From Piscicola geometra (Eukaryota > Annelida > Clitellata > Hirudinida > Piscicolidae): a DNA stretch of 64,000 nt. Position numbers and translations under genes: made by a program. The notes beneath the pieces are model-generated. The model made no database searches. It was not told the origin of the DNA and saw nothing but the letters and a program-made list of their open reading frames with translations. This document shows positions 16,001-31,000 of the stretch, in pieces (the stretch's first letter is position 1; every line of letters begins with the position of its first letter). The DNA is taken from NCBI GenBank assembly GCA_943735955.1, contig OX030955.1:13047383-13111382 (forward strand), read 5' to 3'.

Positions 16001-19000
16001 AACAGTGCTGACTATTGCATCAACAACAGTGCCGACTACTGCATCGACAACAGTGCCGACAACTGCATCGACAACAGTGCCGACTACTGCATCGACAACA
16101 GTGCCGACTACTGCATCAACAAGTGTGTCTAGTGCTGCATCGACAACAGTGCCGACTACTGTCTCAACAACAGTGCCGACTACTGCATCGACAACAGTGC
16201 CGACTACTGCATCAACAATAATGATTTCTACAGCATCTACAAGTGTGTCTACCGCTGCAGCGACAACAGTGCTGATTACTGCATCGACAACAGTGCCGAC
16301 TACTGCATCGACAACAGTGCCGACTGCTGCATCGACAACAGTGCCGACTACTGCATCGACAACAGTGCCGACTACTGCATCGTCAACAATGATTTCTACA
16401 GCATCAACAAGTGTGTCTAGTGCTGCATCGACAACAGTGCCGACTACTGTCTCAACAACAGTGCCGACTACTGCATCGACAACAGTGCTGACTATTGCAT
16501 CAACAACAGTGCCGACTACTGCATCGACAACAGTGCCGACAACTGCATCGACAACAGTGCCGACTACTGCATCGACAACAGTGCCGACTACTGCATCAAC
16601 AAGTGTGTCTAGTGCTGCATCGACAACAGTGCCGACTACTGCATCGACAACAGTGCCGACTACTGCATCGACAACAATGATTTCTACAGCATCAACAAGT
16701 GTGTCTACCGCTGCATCGGCAACAGTGCTGATTACTGCATCAACAACTGTGCCGACTACTGCATCAACAACAGTGCCGACTACTGCATCAACAACAGAGC
16801 CGACTACTGCATCGACAACAGTGCCGACTACTGCATCAACAACAGAGCCGACTACTGCATCGACAACAGTGCCGACTACTGCATCGACAACAGTGCCGAC
16901 TACTGCATCGACAACAGTGCCGACTACTGCATCAACAAGTGTGTCTAGTGCTGCATCGACAACTTTGCCGACTACTGCCTCAACAACAGTGCCGACTACT
17001 GCATCGACAACAGTGCCGACTACTGCATCGACAACAATGATTTCTACAGCATCAACAAGTGTGTCTACCGCTGCATCGACAACAGTGCTGATTACTGCAT
17101 CAACAACTGTGCCGACTACTGCATCAACAACAGTGCCGACTACTGCATCAACAACAGAGCCGACTACTGCATCGACAACAGTGCCGACTACTGCATCAAC
17201 AACAGAGCCGACTACTGCATCGACAACAGTGCCGACTACTGCATCGACAACAGTGCCGACTACTGCAACGACAACAGTGCCGACAACTGCATCGACAACA
17301 GTGCCGACTACTGCATCGACAACAGTGCCGACTACTGCATCAACAAGTGTGTCTAGTGCTGCATCGACAACAGTGCCGACTACTGCCTCAACAACAGTGC
17401 CGACTACTGCATCGACAACAGTGCCGACTACTGCATCAACAACAGAGCCGACTACTGCATCGACAACAGTGCCGACTACTGCATCGACAACAGTGCCGAC
17501 AACTGCAACGACAACAGTGCCGACAACTGCATCGACAACAGTGCCGACTACTGCATCGACAACAGTGCCGACTACTGCATCAACAAGTGTGTCTAGTGCT
17601 GCATCGACAACAATGCCGACTACTGCCTCAACAACAGTGCCGACTACTGCATCGACAACAGTGCCGACTACTGCATCAACAAGTGTGTCTAGTGCTGCAT
17701 CGACAACAGTGCCGACTACTGTCTCAACAACAGTGCCGACTACTGCATCGACAACAGTGCTGACTATTGCATCAACAACAGTGCCGACTACTGCATCGAC
17801 AACAGTGCCGACAACTGCATCGACAACAGTGCCGACTACTGCATCGACAACAGTGCCGACTACTGCATCAACAAGTGTGTCTAGTGCTGCATCGACAACA
17901 GTGCCGACTACTGTCTCAACAACAGTGCCGACTACTGCATCGACAACAGTGCCGACTACTGCATCAACAATAATGATTTCTACAGCATCAACAAGTGTGT
18001 CTACCGCTGCAGCGACAACAGTGCTGATTACTGCATCGACAACAGTGCCGACTACTGCATCGACAACAGTGCCGACTGCTGCATCGACAACAGTGCCGAC
18101 TACTGCATCGACAACAGTGCCGACTACTGCATCGTCAACAATGATTTCTACAGCATCAACAAGTGTGTCTAGTGCTGCATCGACAACAGTGCCGACTACT
18201 GTCTCAACAACAGTGCCGACTACTGCATCGACAACAGTGCTGACTATTGCATCAACAACAGTGCCGACTACTGCATCGACAACAGTGCCGACAACTGCAT
18301 CGACAACAGTGCCGACTACTGCATCGACAACAGTGCCGACTACTGCATCAACAAGTGTGTCTAGTGCTGCATCGACAACAGTGCCGACTACTGCATCGAC
18401 AACAGTGCCGACTACTGCATCGACAACAATGATTTCTACAGCATCAACAAGTGTGTCTACCGCTGCATCGACAACAGTGCTGATTACTGCATCAACAACT
18501 GTGCCGACTACTACATCAACAACAGTGCCGACTACTGCATCAACAACAGAGCCGACTACTGCATCGACAACAGTGCCGACTACTGCATCAACAACAGAGC
18601 CGACTACTGCATCGACAACAGTGCCGACTACTGCATCGACAACAGTGCCGACTACTGCATCGACAACAGTGCCGACTACTGCATCAACAAGTGTGTCTAG
18701 TGCTGCATCGACAACAGTGCCGACTACTGCCTCAACAACAGTGCCGACTACTGCATCGACAACAGTGCCGACTACTGCATCGACAACAATGATTTCTACA
18801 GCATCAACAAGTGTGTCTACCGCTGCATCGACAACAGTGCTGATTACTGCATCAACAACTGTGCCGACTACTGCATCAACAACAGTGCCGACTACTGCAT
18901 CAACAACAGAGCCGACTACTGCATCGACAACAGTGCCGACTACTGCATCAACAACAGAGCCGACTACTGCATCGACAACAGTGCCGACTACTGCATCGAC

Positions 19001-22000
19001 AACAGTGCCGACTACTGCAACGACAACAGTGCCGACAACTGCATCGACAACAGTGCCGACTACTGCATCGACAACAGTGCCGACTACTGCATCAACAAGT
19101 GTGTCTAGTGCTGCATCGACAACAGTGCCGACTACTGCCTCAACAACAGTGCCGACTACTGCATCGACAACAGTGCCGACTACTGCATCAACAAGTGTGT
19201 CTAGTGCTGCATCGACAACAGTGCCGACTACTGTCTCAACAACAGTGCCGACTACTGCATCGACAACAGTGCTGACTATTGCATCAACAACAGTGCCGAC
19301 TACTGCATCGACAACAGTGCCGACTACTGCATCAACAACAGAGCCGACTACTGCATCGACAACAGTGCCGACTACTGCATCGAAAACAGTGCCGACTACT
19401 GCAACGACAACAGTGCCGACAACTGCATCGACAACAGTGCCGACTACTGCATCGACAACAGTGCCGACTACTGCATCAACAAGTGTGTCTAGTGCTGCAT
19501 CGACAACAGTGCCGACTACTGCCTCAACAACAGTGCCGACTACTGCATCGACAACAGTGCCGACTACTGCATCAACAAGTGTGTCTAGTGCTGCATCGAC
19601 AACAGTGCCGACTACTGTCTCAACAACAGTGCCGACTACTGCATCGACAACAGTGCTGACTATTGCATCAACAACAGTGCCGACTACTGCATCGACAACA
19701 GTGCCGACAACTGCATCGACAACAGTGCCGACTACTGCATCGACAACAGTGCCGACTACTGCATCAACAAGTGTGTCTAGTGCTGCATCGACAACAGTGC
19801 CGACTACTGTCTCAACAACAGTGCCGACTACTGCATCGACAACAGTGCCGACTACTGCATCAACAATAATGATTTCTACAGCATCAACAAGTGTGTTTAC
19901 CGCTGCATCGACAACAGTGCTGATTACTGCATCGACAACAGTGCCGACTACTGCATCGACAACAGTGCCGACTGCTGCATCGACAACAGTGCCGACTACT
20001 GCATCGACAACAGTGCCGACTACTGCATCGTCAACAATGATTTCTACAGCATCAACAAGTGTGTCTAGTGCTGCATCGACAACAGTGCCGACTACTGTCT
20101 CAACAACAGTGCCGACTACTGCATCGACAACAGTGCTGACTATTGCATCAACAACAGTGCCGACTACTGCATCGACAACAGTGCCGACAACTGCATCGAC
20201 AACAGTGCCGACTACTGCATCGACAACAGTGCCGACTACTGCATCAACAAGTGTGTCTAGTGCTGCATCGACAACAGTGCCGACTACTGTCTCAACAACA
20301 GTGCCGACTACTGCATCGACAACAGTGCCGACTACTGCATCAACAATAATGATTTCTACAGCATCAACAAGTGTGTCTACCGCTGCAGCGACAACAGTGC
20401 TGATTACTGCATCGACAACAGTGCCGACTACTGCATCGACAACAGTGCCGACTGCTGCATCGACAACAGTGCCGACTACTGCATCGACAACAGTGCCGAC
20501 TACTGCATCGTCAACAATGATTTCTACAGCATCAACAAGTGTGTCTACCGCTGCATCGACAACAGTGCTGATTACTGCATCAACAACTGTGCCGACTACT
20601 GCATCAACAACAGTGCCGACTACTGCATCAACAACAGAGCCGACTACTGCATCAACAACAGAGCCGACTACTGCATCGACAACAGTGCCGACTACTGCAT
20701 CAACAACAGAGCCGACTACTGCATCGACAACAGTGCCGACTACTGCATCGACAACAGTGCCGGCTACTGCATCAACAACTATGATTTCTACAGCATCAAC
20801 AAGTGTGTCTACCGCTGCATCGAAAACAGTGCTGATTACTGCATCGACAACAGTGCCGACTACTGCATCGACAACAGTGCCGACTACTGCATCGACAACA
20901 GTGCCGACTACTGCATCGACAACAGTGCCGACTACTGCATCGACAACAATGATTTCTACAGCATCAACAAGTGTGTCTACCGCTGCATCGAAAACAGTGC
21001 TGATTACTGCATTAACAATTGTGCCGACTACAGCATCAACAACAGTGCCGACTACTGCATCAACAACAGAGCCGACTACTGCATCGACAACAGTGCCGAC
21101 TACTGCATCAACAACAGAGCCGACTACTGCATCGATAACAGTGCCGACTACTGCATCGACAACAGTGCCGACTACTGCAACGACAACAGTGCCGACAACT
21201 GCATCGACAACAGTGCCGACTACTGCATCGACAAAAGTGCCGACTACTGCATCAACAAGTGTGTCTAGTGCTGCATCGACAACAGTGCCGACTACTGCAT
21301 CAACAACAATGATTTCTACAGCATCAACAAGTGTGTCTACCGCTGCAGCGACAACAGTGCTGATTACTGCATCAACAACAGTGCCGACTACTGCATCGAC
21401 AACAGTGCCGACTACTGCATCGACAACAGTGCCGACTACTGCATCGACAACAGTGCCGACTACTGCATCGACAACAGTGCCGACTACTGCATCGACAACA
21501 GTGCCGACTACTGCATCGACAACAGTGCCGACTACTGCATCGACAACAGTGCCGACTACTGCATCGACAACAGTGCCGAATACTGCATCGACAACAATGA
21601 TTTCTACAGCATCAACAAGTGTGTCTACCGCTGCATCGACAACAGTGCTGATTACTGCATCAACAACTGTGCCGACTACTGCATCAACAACAGTTCCGAC
21701 TACTGCATCAACAACAGAGCCGACTACTGCATCGACAACAGTGCCGACTACTGCATCAACAACAGAGCCGACTACTGCATCGACAACAGTGCCGACTACT
21801 GCATCGACAACAGTGCCGACTACTGCATCGACAACAGTGCCGACTACTGCATCGACAACAATGATTTCTACAGCATCAACAAGTGTGTCTACCGCTGCAT
21901 CGACAACAGTGCTGATTACTGCATCAACCTCTGTGCCGACTACTGCATCAACAACAGTGCCGACTACTGCATCAACAACAGAGCCGACTACTGCATCGAC

Positions 22001-25000
22001 AACAGTGCCGACTACTGCATCAACAACAGAGCCGACTACTGCATCGACAACAGTGCCGACTACTGCATCGACAACAGTGCCGGCTACTGCATCGACAACA
22101 GTGCCGACTACTGCATCGACAACAGTGCCGGCTACTGCATCAACAACTATGATTTCTACAGCATCAACAAGTGTGTCTACCGCTGCATCGAAAACAGTGC
22201 TGATTACTGCATCGACAACAGTGCCGACTACTGCATCGACAACAGTGCCGACTACTGCATCGACAACAGTGCCGACTACTGCATCGACAACAGTGCCGAC
22301 TACTGCATCGACAACAGTGCCGACTACTGCATCGACAACAGTGCCGACTACTGCATCGACAACAGTGCCGACTACTGCATCGACAAAAGTGCCGACTACT
22401 GCATCGACAACAGTGCCGAAGACTGCATCGACAACAATGATTTCTACAGCATCAACAAGTGTGTCTACCGCTGCATCGACAACAGTGCTGATTACTGCAT
22501 CAACCTCTGTGCCGACTACTGCATCAACAACAGTGCCGACTACTGCATCAACAACAGAGCCGACTACTGCATCGACAACAGTGCCGACTACTGCATCAAC
22601 AACAGAGCCGACTACTGCATCGACAACAGTGCCGACTACTGCATCGACAACAGTGCCGGCTACTGCATCGACAACAGTGCCGACTACTGCATCGACAACA
22701 GTGCCGGCTACTGCATCAACAACTATGATTTCTACAGCATCAACAAGTGTGTCTACCGCTGCATCGAAAACAGTGCTGATTACTGCATCGACAACAGTGC
22801 CGACTACTGCATCGACAACAGTGCCGACTACTGCATCGACAACAGTGCCGACTACTGCATCGACAACAGTGCCGACTACTGCATCGACAACAATGATTTC
22901 TACAGCATCAACAAGTGTGTCTACCGCTGCATCGAAAACAGTGCTGATTACTGCATCAACAACTGTGCCGACTACAGCATCAACAACAGTGCCGACTACT
23001 GCATCAACAACAGAGCCGACTACTGCATCGACAACAGTGCCGACTACTGCATCAACAACAGAGCCGACTACTGCATCGATAACAGTGCCGACTATTGCAT
23101 CGACAACAGTGCCGACTACTGCAACGACAACAGTGCCGACAACTGCATCGACAACAGTGTCGACTACTGCATCGACAACAGTGCCGACTACTGCATCAAC
23201 AAGTGTGTCTAGTGCTGCATCGACAACAGTGCCGACTACTGCATCAACAACAATGATTTCTACAGCATCAACAAGTGTGTCTACCGCTGCAGCGACAACA
23301 GTGCTGATTACTGCATCAACAACTGTGCCGACTACTGCATCAACAACAGTTCCGACTACTGCATCAACAACAGAGCCGACTACTGCGTCGACAACAGTGC
23401 CGACTACTGCATCAACAACAGAGCCGACTACTGCATCGACAACAGTGCCGACTACAGCATCAACAACAGTGCCGACTACTGCATCAACAACAGAGCCGAC
23501 TACTGCATCGACAACAGTGCCGACTACTGCATCAACAACAGAGCCGACTACTGCATCGATAACAGTGCCGACTACTGCATCGACAACAGTGCCGACTACT
23601 GCAACGACAACAGTGCCGACAACTGCATCGACAACAGTGTCGACTACTGCATCGACAACAGTGCCGACTACTGCATCAACAAGTGTGTCTAGTGCTGCAT
23701 CGACAACAGTGCCGACTACTGCATCAACAACAATGATTTCTACAGCATCAACTAGTGTGTCTACCGCTGCAGCGACAACAGTGCTGATTACTGCATCAAC
23801 AAGTGTGTCTACCGCTGCAGCGACAACAGTGCTGATTACTGCATCAACAACAGTGCCAACTACTGCATCGACAACAGTGCCGACTACTGCATCGACAACA
23901 GTGCCGACTACTGCATCGACAACAGTGCCGACTACTGCATCGACAACAGTGCCGACTACTGCATCGACAACAGTGCCGACTACTGCATCGACAACAGTGC
24001 CGACTACTGCATCGACAACAGTGCCGACTACTGCATCGACAACAGTGCCGAATACTGCATCGACAACAATGATTTCTACAGCATCAACAAGTGTGTCTAC
24101 CGCTGCATCGACAACAGTGCTGATTACTGCATCAACAACTGTGCCGACTACTGCATCAACAACAGTTCCGACTACTGCATCAACAACAGAGCCGACTACT
24201 GCATCGACAACAGTGCCGACTACTGCATCAACAACAGAGCCGACTACTGCATCGACAACAGTGCCGACTACTGCATCGACAACAGTGCCGACTACTGCAT
24301 CGACAACAGTGCCGACTACTGCATCGACAACAATGATTTCTACAGCATCAACAAGTGTGTCTACCGCTGCATCGACAACAGTGCTGATTACTGCATCAAC
24401 CTCTGTGCCGACTACTGCATCAACAACAGTGCCGACTACTGCATCAACAACAGAGCCGACTACTGCATCGACAACAGTGCCGACTACTGCATCAACAACA
24501 GAGCCGACTACTGCATCGACAACAGTGCCGACTACTGCATCGACAACAGTGCCGGCTACTGCATCGACAACAGTGCCGACTACTGCATCGACAACAGTGC
24601 CGGCTACTGCATCAACAACTATGATTTCTACAGCATCAACAAGTGTGTCTACCGCTGCATCGAAAACAGTGCTGATTACTGCATCGACAACAGTGCCGAC
24701 TACTGCATCGACAACAGTGCCGACTACTGCATCGACAACAGTGCCGACTACTGCATCGACAACAGTGCCGACTACTGCATCGACAACAGTGCCGACTACT
24801 GCATCGACAACAGTGCCGACTACTGCATCGACAAAAGTGCCGACTACTGCATCGACAACAGTGCCGAATACTGCATCGACAACAATGATTTCTACAGCAT
24901 CAACAAGTGTGTCTACCGCTGCATCGACAACAGTGCTGATTACTGCATCAACAACTGTGCCGACTACTGCATCAACAACAGTTCCGACTACTGCATCAAC

Positions 25001-28000
25001 AACAGAGCCGACTACTGCATCGACAACAGTGCCGACTACTGCATCAACAACAGAGCCGACTACTGCATCGACAACAGTGCCGACTACTGCATCGACAACA
25101 GTGCCGACTACTGCATCGACAACAGTGCCGACTACTGCATCGACAACAATGATTTCTACAGCATCAACAAGTGTGTCTACCGCTGCATCGACAACAGTGC
25201 TGATTACTGCATCAACCTCTGTGCCGACTACTGCATCAACAACAGTGCCGACTACTGCATCAACAACAGAGCCGACTACTGCATCGACAACAGTGCCGAC
25301 TACTGCATCAACAACAGAGCCGACTACTGCATCGACAACAGTGCCGACTACTGCATCGACAACAGTGCCGGCTACTGCATCGACAACAGTGCCGACTACT
25401 GCATCGACAACAGTGCCGGCTACTGCATCAACAACTATGATTTCTACAGCATCAACAAGTGTGTCTACCGCTGCATCGAAAACAGTGCTGATTACTGCAT
25501 CGACAACAGTGCCGACTACTGCATCGACAACAGTGCCGACTACTGCATCGACAACAGTGCCGACTACTGCATCGACAACAGTGCCGACTACTGCATCGAC
25601 AACAATGATTTCTACAGCATCAACAAGTGTGTCTACCGCTGCATCGAAAACAGTGCTGATTACTGCATCAACAACTGTGCCGACTACAGCATCAACAACA
25701 GTGCCGACTACTGCATCAACAACAGAGCCGACTACTGCATCGACAACAGTGCCGACTACTGCATCAACAACAGAGCCGACTACTGCATCGATAACAGTGC
25801 CGACTACTGCATCGACAACAGTGCCGACTACTGCAACGACAACAGTGCCGACAACTGCATCGACAACAGTGTCGACTACTGCATCGACAACAGTGCCGAC
25901 TACTGCATCAACAAGTGTGTCTAGTGCTGCATCGACAACAGTGCCGACTACTGCATCAACAACAATGATTTCTACAGCATCAACAAGTGTGTCTACCGCT
26001 GCAGCGACAACAGTGCTGATTACTGCATCAACAACTGTGCCGACTACTGCATCAACAACAGTTCCGACTACTGCATCAACAACAGAGCCGACTACTGCAT
26101 CGACAACAGTGCCGACTACTGCATCAACAACAGAGCCGACTACTGCATCGACAACAGTGCCGACTACAGCATCAACAACAGTGCCGACTACTGCATCAAC
26201 AACAGAGCCGACTACTGCATCGACAACAGTGCCGACTACTGCATCAACAACAGAGCCGACTACTGCATCGATAACAGTGCCGACTACTGCATCGACAACA
26301 GTGCCGACTACTGCAACGACAACAGTGCCGACAACTGCATCGACAACAGTGTCGACTACTGCATCGACAACAGTGCCGACTACTGCATCAACAAGTGTGT
26401 CTAGTGCTGCATCGACAACAGTGCCGACTACTGCATCAACAACAATGATTTCTACAGCATCAACAAGTGTGTCTACCGCTGCAGCGACAACAGTGCTGAT
26501 TACTGCATCAACAACTGTGCCGACTACTGCATCAACAACAGTTCCGACTACTGCATCAACAACAGAGCCGACTACTGCGTCGACAACAGTGCCGACTACT
26601 GCATCAACAACAGAGCCGACTACTGCATCGACAACAGTGCCGACTACTGCATCGACAACAGTGCCGACTACTGCATCGACAACAGTGCCGACTACTGCAT
26701 CGACAACAATGATTTCTACAGCATCAACAAGTGTGTCTACCGCTGCATCGACAACAGTGCTGATTACTGCATCAACATCTGTGCCGACTACTGCATCAAC
26801 AACAGTGCCGACTACTGCATCAACAACAGAGCCGACTACTGCATCGACAACAATGATTTCTACAGCATCAACAAGTGTGTCTACCGCTGCATCGACAACA
26901 GTGCTGATTACTGCATCAACATCTGTGCCGACTACTGCATCAACAACAGTGCCGACTACTGCATCAACAACAGAGCCGACTACTGCATCGACAACAGTGC
27001 CGACTACTGCATCAACAACAGAGCCGACTACTGCATCGACAACAGTGCCGACTACTGCATCGACAACAGTGCCGGCTACTGCATCAACAACTATGATTTC
27101 TACAGCATCAACAAGTGTGTCTACCGCTGCATCGAAAACAGTGCTGATTACTGCATCGACAACAGTGCCGACTACTGCATCGACAACAGTGCCGACTACT
27201 GCATCGACAACAGTGCCAACTACTGCATCGACAACAGTGCCGACTACTGCATCGACAACAATGATTTCTACAGCATCAACAAGTGTGTCTACCGCTGCAT
27301 CGAAAACAGTGCTGATTACTGCATCAACAACTGTGCCGACTACAGCATCAACAACAGTGCCGACTACTGCATCAACAACAGAGCCGACTACTGCATCGAC
27401 AACAGTGCCGACTACTGCATCAACAACTGAGCCGACTACTGCATCGATAACAGTGCCGACTACTGCATCGACAACAGAGCCGACTACTGCAACGACAACA
27501 GTGCCGACAACTGCATCGACAACAGTGCCGACTACTGCATCGACAACAGTGCCGACTACTGCATCAACAAGTGTGTCTAGTGCTGCATCGACAACAGTGC
27601 CGACTACTGCATCAACAACAATGATTTCTACAGCATCAACAAGTGTGTCTACCGCTGCAGCGACAACAGTGCTGATTACTGCATCGACAACAGTGCCGAC
27701 TACTGCATCGACAACAGTGCCGACTACTGCATCGACAACAGTGCCGACTACTGCATCGACAACAGTGCCGACTACTGCATCAACAAGTGTGTCTAGTGCT
27801 GCAACGACAACAGTGCCAACTACTGCATCGACAACAGTGCTGACTATTGCATCAACAAGTGTGTCTACCGCTGCATCGACAAGAGTGCCGATTACTGCAT
27901 CAACAACTGTGCCGACTACTGCATCAACAACACTGCCGACTACTGCATCAAAAACAGTGCCGACTACTGCATCGAAAACAGTGCCGACAACTGCATCAAC

Positions 28001-31000
28001 AACAGTGCCGACTACTGCATCGACAAAAGTGCCGACTACTGCATCGACAACAGTGCCAACTACTGCATCGACAATAGTGCTGACTATTGCATCAACAAGT
28101 GTGTCTACCGCTGCATCGACAACAGTGCCGATTACTGCATCAACAACTGTGCCGACTACTGCATCAACAACACTGCCGACTACTGCATCAACAACAGTGC
28201 CGACTACTGCATCGACAACAGTGCCGACAACTGCATCATCAACAGTGCCGACTACTGCATCGACAACAGTACCAACTACTGCATCGACAACAGTGCTGAC
28301 TATTGCATCAACAACAGTGCCGACTACTGCATCGACAACAGTGCCGACAACTGCATCGACAACTGTGCCGACTACTGCATCGACAACAGTGCCGACTACT
28401 GCATCGACAACAGTACCGACTACTGCATCGACAACAGTGCCGACTACTGCATCGACTACAGTGCCGACTACTGCATCGACAACAATGATTTCTACAGCAT
28501 CAACAAATGTGTCTACCGCTGCATCGACAACAGTGCTGATTACTGCATTAACAACTGTGCCGACTAGTGCATCAACAACAGTGCCGACTACTGCATCAAC
28601 AACAGAGCCGACTACTGCATCGACAACATTGCCGACTACTGCATCAACAACAGTGCCGACTACTGCATCGACAACAGTGCCGACAACTGCATCGACAACT
28701 GTGCCGACTACTGCATCGACAACAGTGCCGACTACTGCATCGACAACAGTACCGACTACTGCATCGACAACAGTGCCGACTACTGCAAGAAAAACAGTGC
28801 CGACTACTGCATCGACAACAGTGCCGACTACTGCATCAACAACAGTGCCGACTACTGCATCGACAACAGTGCCGACTACTGCCTCAACAACAGTGCCGAC
28901 TACTGCATCGACAACTGTGCCGACTACTGCATCGACAACAGTGCCGATTACTGCATCAACAACTGTGCCGACTACTGCATCAACAACAGTGCCGACTACT
29001 GCATCGACAACAGTGCCGACTACTGCATCGACTACAGTGCCGACTACTGCATCGACAACAATGATTTCTACAGCATCAACAAATGTGTCTACCGCTGCAT
29101 CGACAACAGTGCTGATTACTGCATTAACAACTGTGCCGACTAGTGCATCAACAACAGTGCCGACTACTGCATCAACAACAGAGCCGACTACTGCATCGAC
29201 AACAGTGCCGACTACTGCATCGACAACAGTGCCGACTACTGCATCGACAACAGTGCCAACTACTGCATCGACAACAGTGCTGACTCGTGCATCAACAACA
29301 GTGCCGACTACTGCATCGACAACAGTGCCTACAACTGCATCGACAACTGTGCCGACTACTGCATCGACAACAGTGCCGACTACTGCATCGACAACAGTAC
29401 CGACTACTGCATCGACAACAGTGCCGACTACTGCATCAACAACAGTGCCGACTACTGCATCGACAACAGTGCCGACAACTGCAACGACAACAGTGCCGAC
29501 TACTGCATCGACAACAGTACCGACTACTGCATCGACAACAGTGCCGACTACTGCATCAACAACAGTGCCGACTACTGCATCGACAACAGTGCCAACTACT
29601 GCATCGACAACAGTGCTGACTCTTGCATCAACAACAGTGCCGACTACTGCATCGACAACAGTGCCGACAACTGCATCGACAACTGTGCCGACTACTGCAT
29701 CAACAACAGTGCCGACTACTGCATCGACAGCAGTACCGACTACTGCATCGACAACAGTACCGACTACTGCATCAACAACAGTGCCGACTACTGCATCAAC
29801 AACAGTGCCGACTACTGCATCGACAACAGTGCCGACCACTGCATCAACAAGTTTGTCTAGTGCTGCAACGACAACAGTGCCGACTACTGCCTCAACAACA
29901 GTGCCGACTACTGCATCGACAACAGTGCCAACTACTACATCGACAACAGTGCTGACTATTGCATCAACAAGTGTGTCTACCGCTGCATCGACAACAGTGC
30001 TGACTATTGCATCAACAACAGTGCCGACTACTGCATCGACAACAGTGCCGACAACTGCATCGACAACTGTGCCGACTACTGCATCGACAACAGTGCCGAC
30101 TACTGCATCGACAACAGTGCCGACTACTGCATCGACAACAGTGCCGACTACTGCATCGACTACAGTGCCGACTACTGCATCGACAACAGTACCGACTACT
30201 GCATCGACAACAGTGCCGACTACTGCATCGACAACAGTGCCGACTACTGCATCGACTACAGTGCCGACTACTGCATCGACAACAATGATTTCTACAGCAT
30301 CAACAAATGTGTCTACCGCTGCATCGACAACAGTGCTGATTACTGCATCAACAACAGTGCCGACTACTGCATCGACAACAGTGCCGACAACTGCATCGAC
30401 AACTGTGCCGACTACTGCATCGACAACAGTGCCGACTACTGCATCGACAACAGTACCGACTACTGCATCGACAACAGTGCCGACTACTGCATCAACAACA
30501 GTGCCGACTACTGCATCGACAACAGTGCCGACTACTGCATCAACAACAGTGCCGACTACTGCATCGACAACAGTGCCGACTACTGCATCAACACTTGTGT
30601 CTAGTGCTGCATCGACAACAGTGCCGACTACTGCCTCAACAACAGTGCCGACTACTGCATCGACAACAGTGCCGACTACTGCATCGACAACAGAGCCGAT
30701 TACTGCATCAACAACTGTGCCGACTACTGCATCAACAACAGTGCCGACTACTGCATCGACAACAGTGCCGACTACTGCTTCGACTACAGTGCCGACTACT
30801 GCATCGACAACAATGATTTCTACAGCATCAACAAATGTGTCTACCGCTGCATCGACAACATTGCTGATTACTGCATTAACAACTGTGCCGACTAGTGCAT
30901 CAACAACAGTGCCGACTACTGCATCAACAACAGAGCCGACTACTGCATCGACAACAGTGCCGACTACTGCATCGACAACAGTGCCGACAACTGCATCGAC

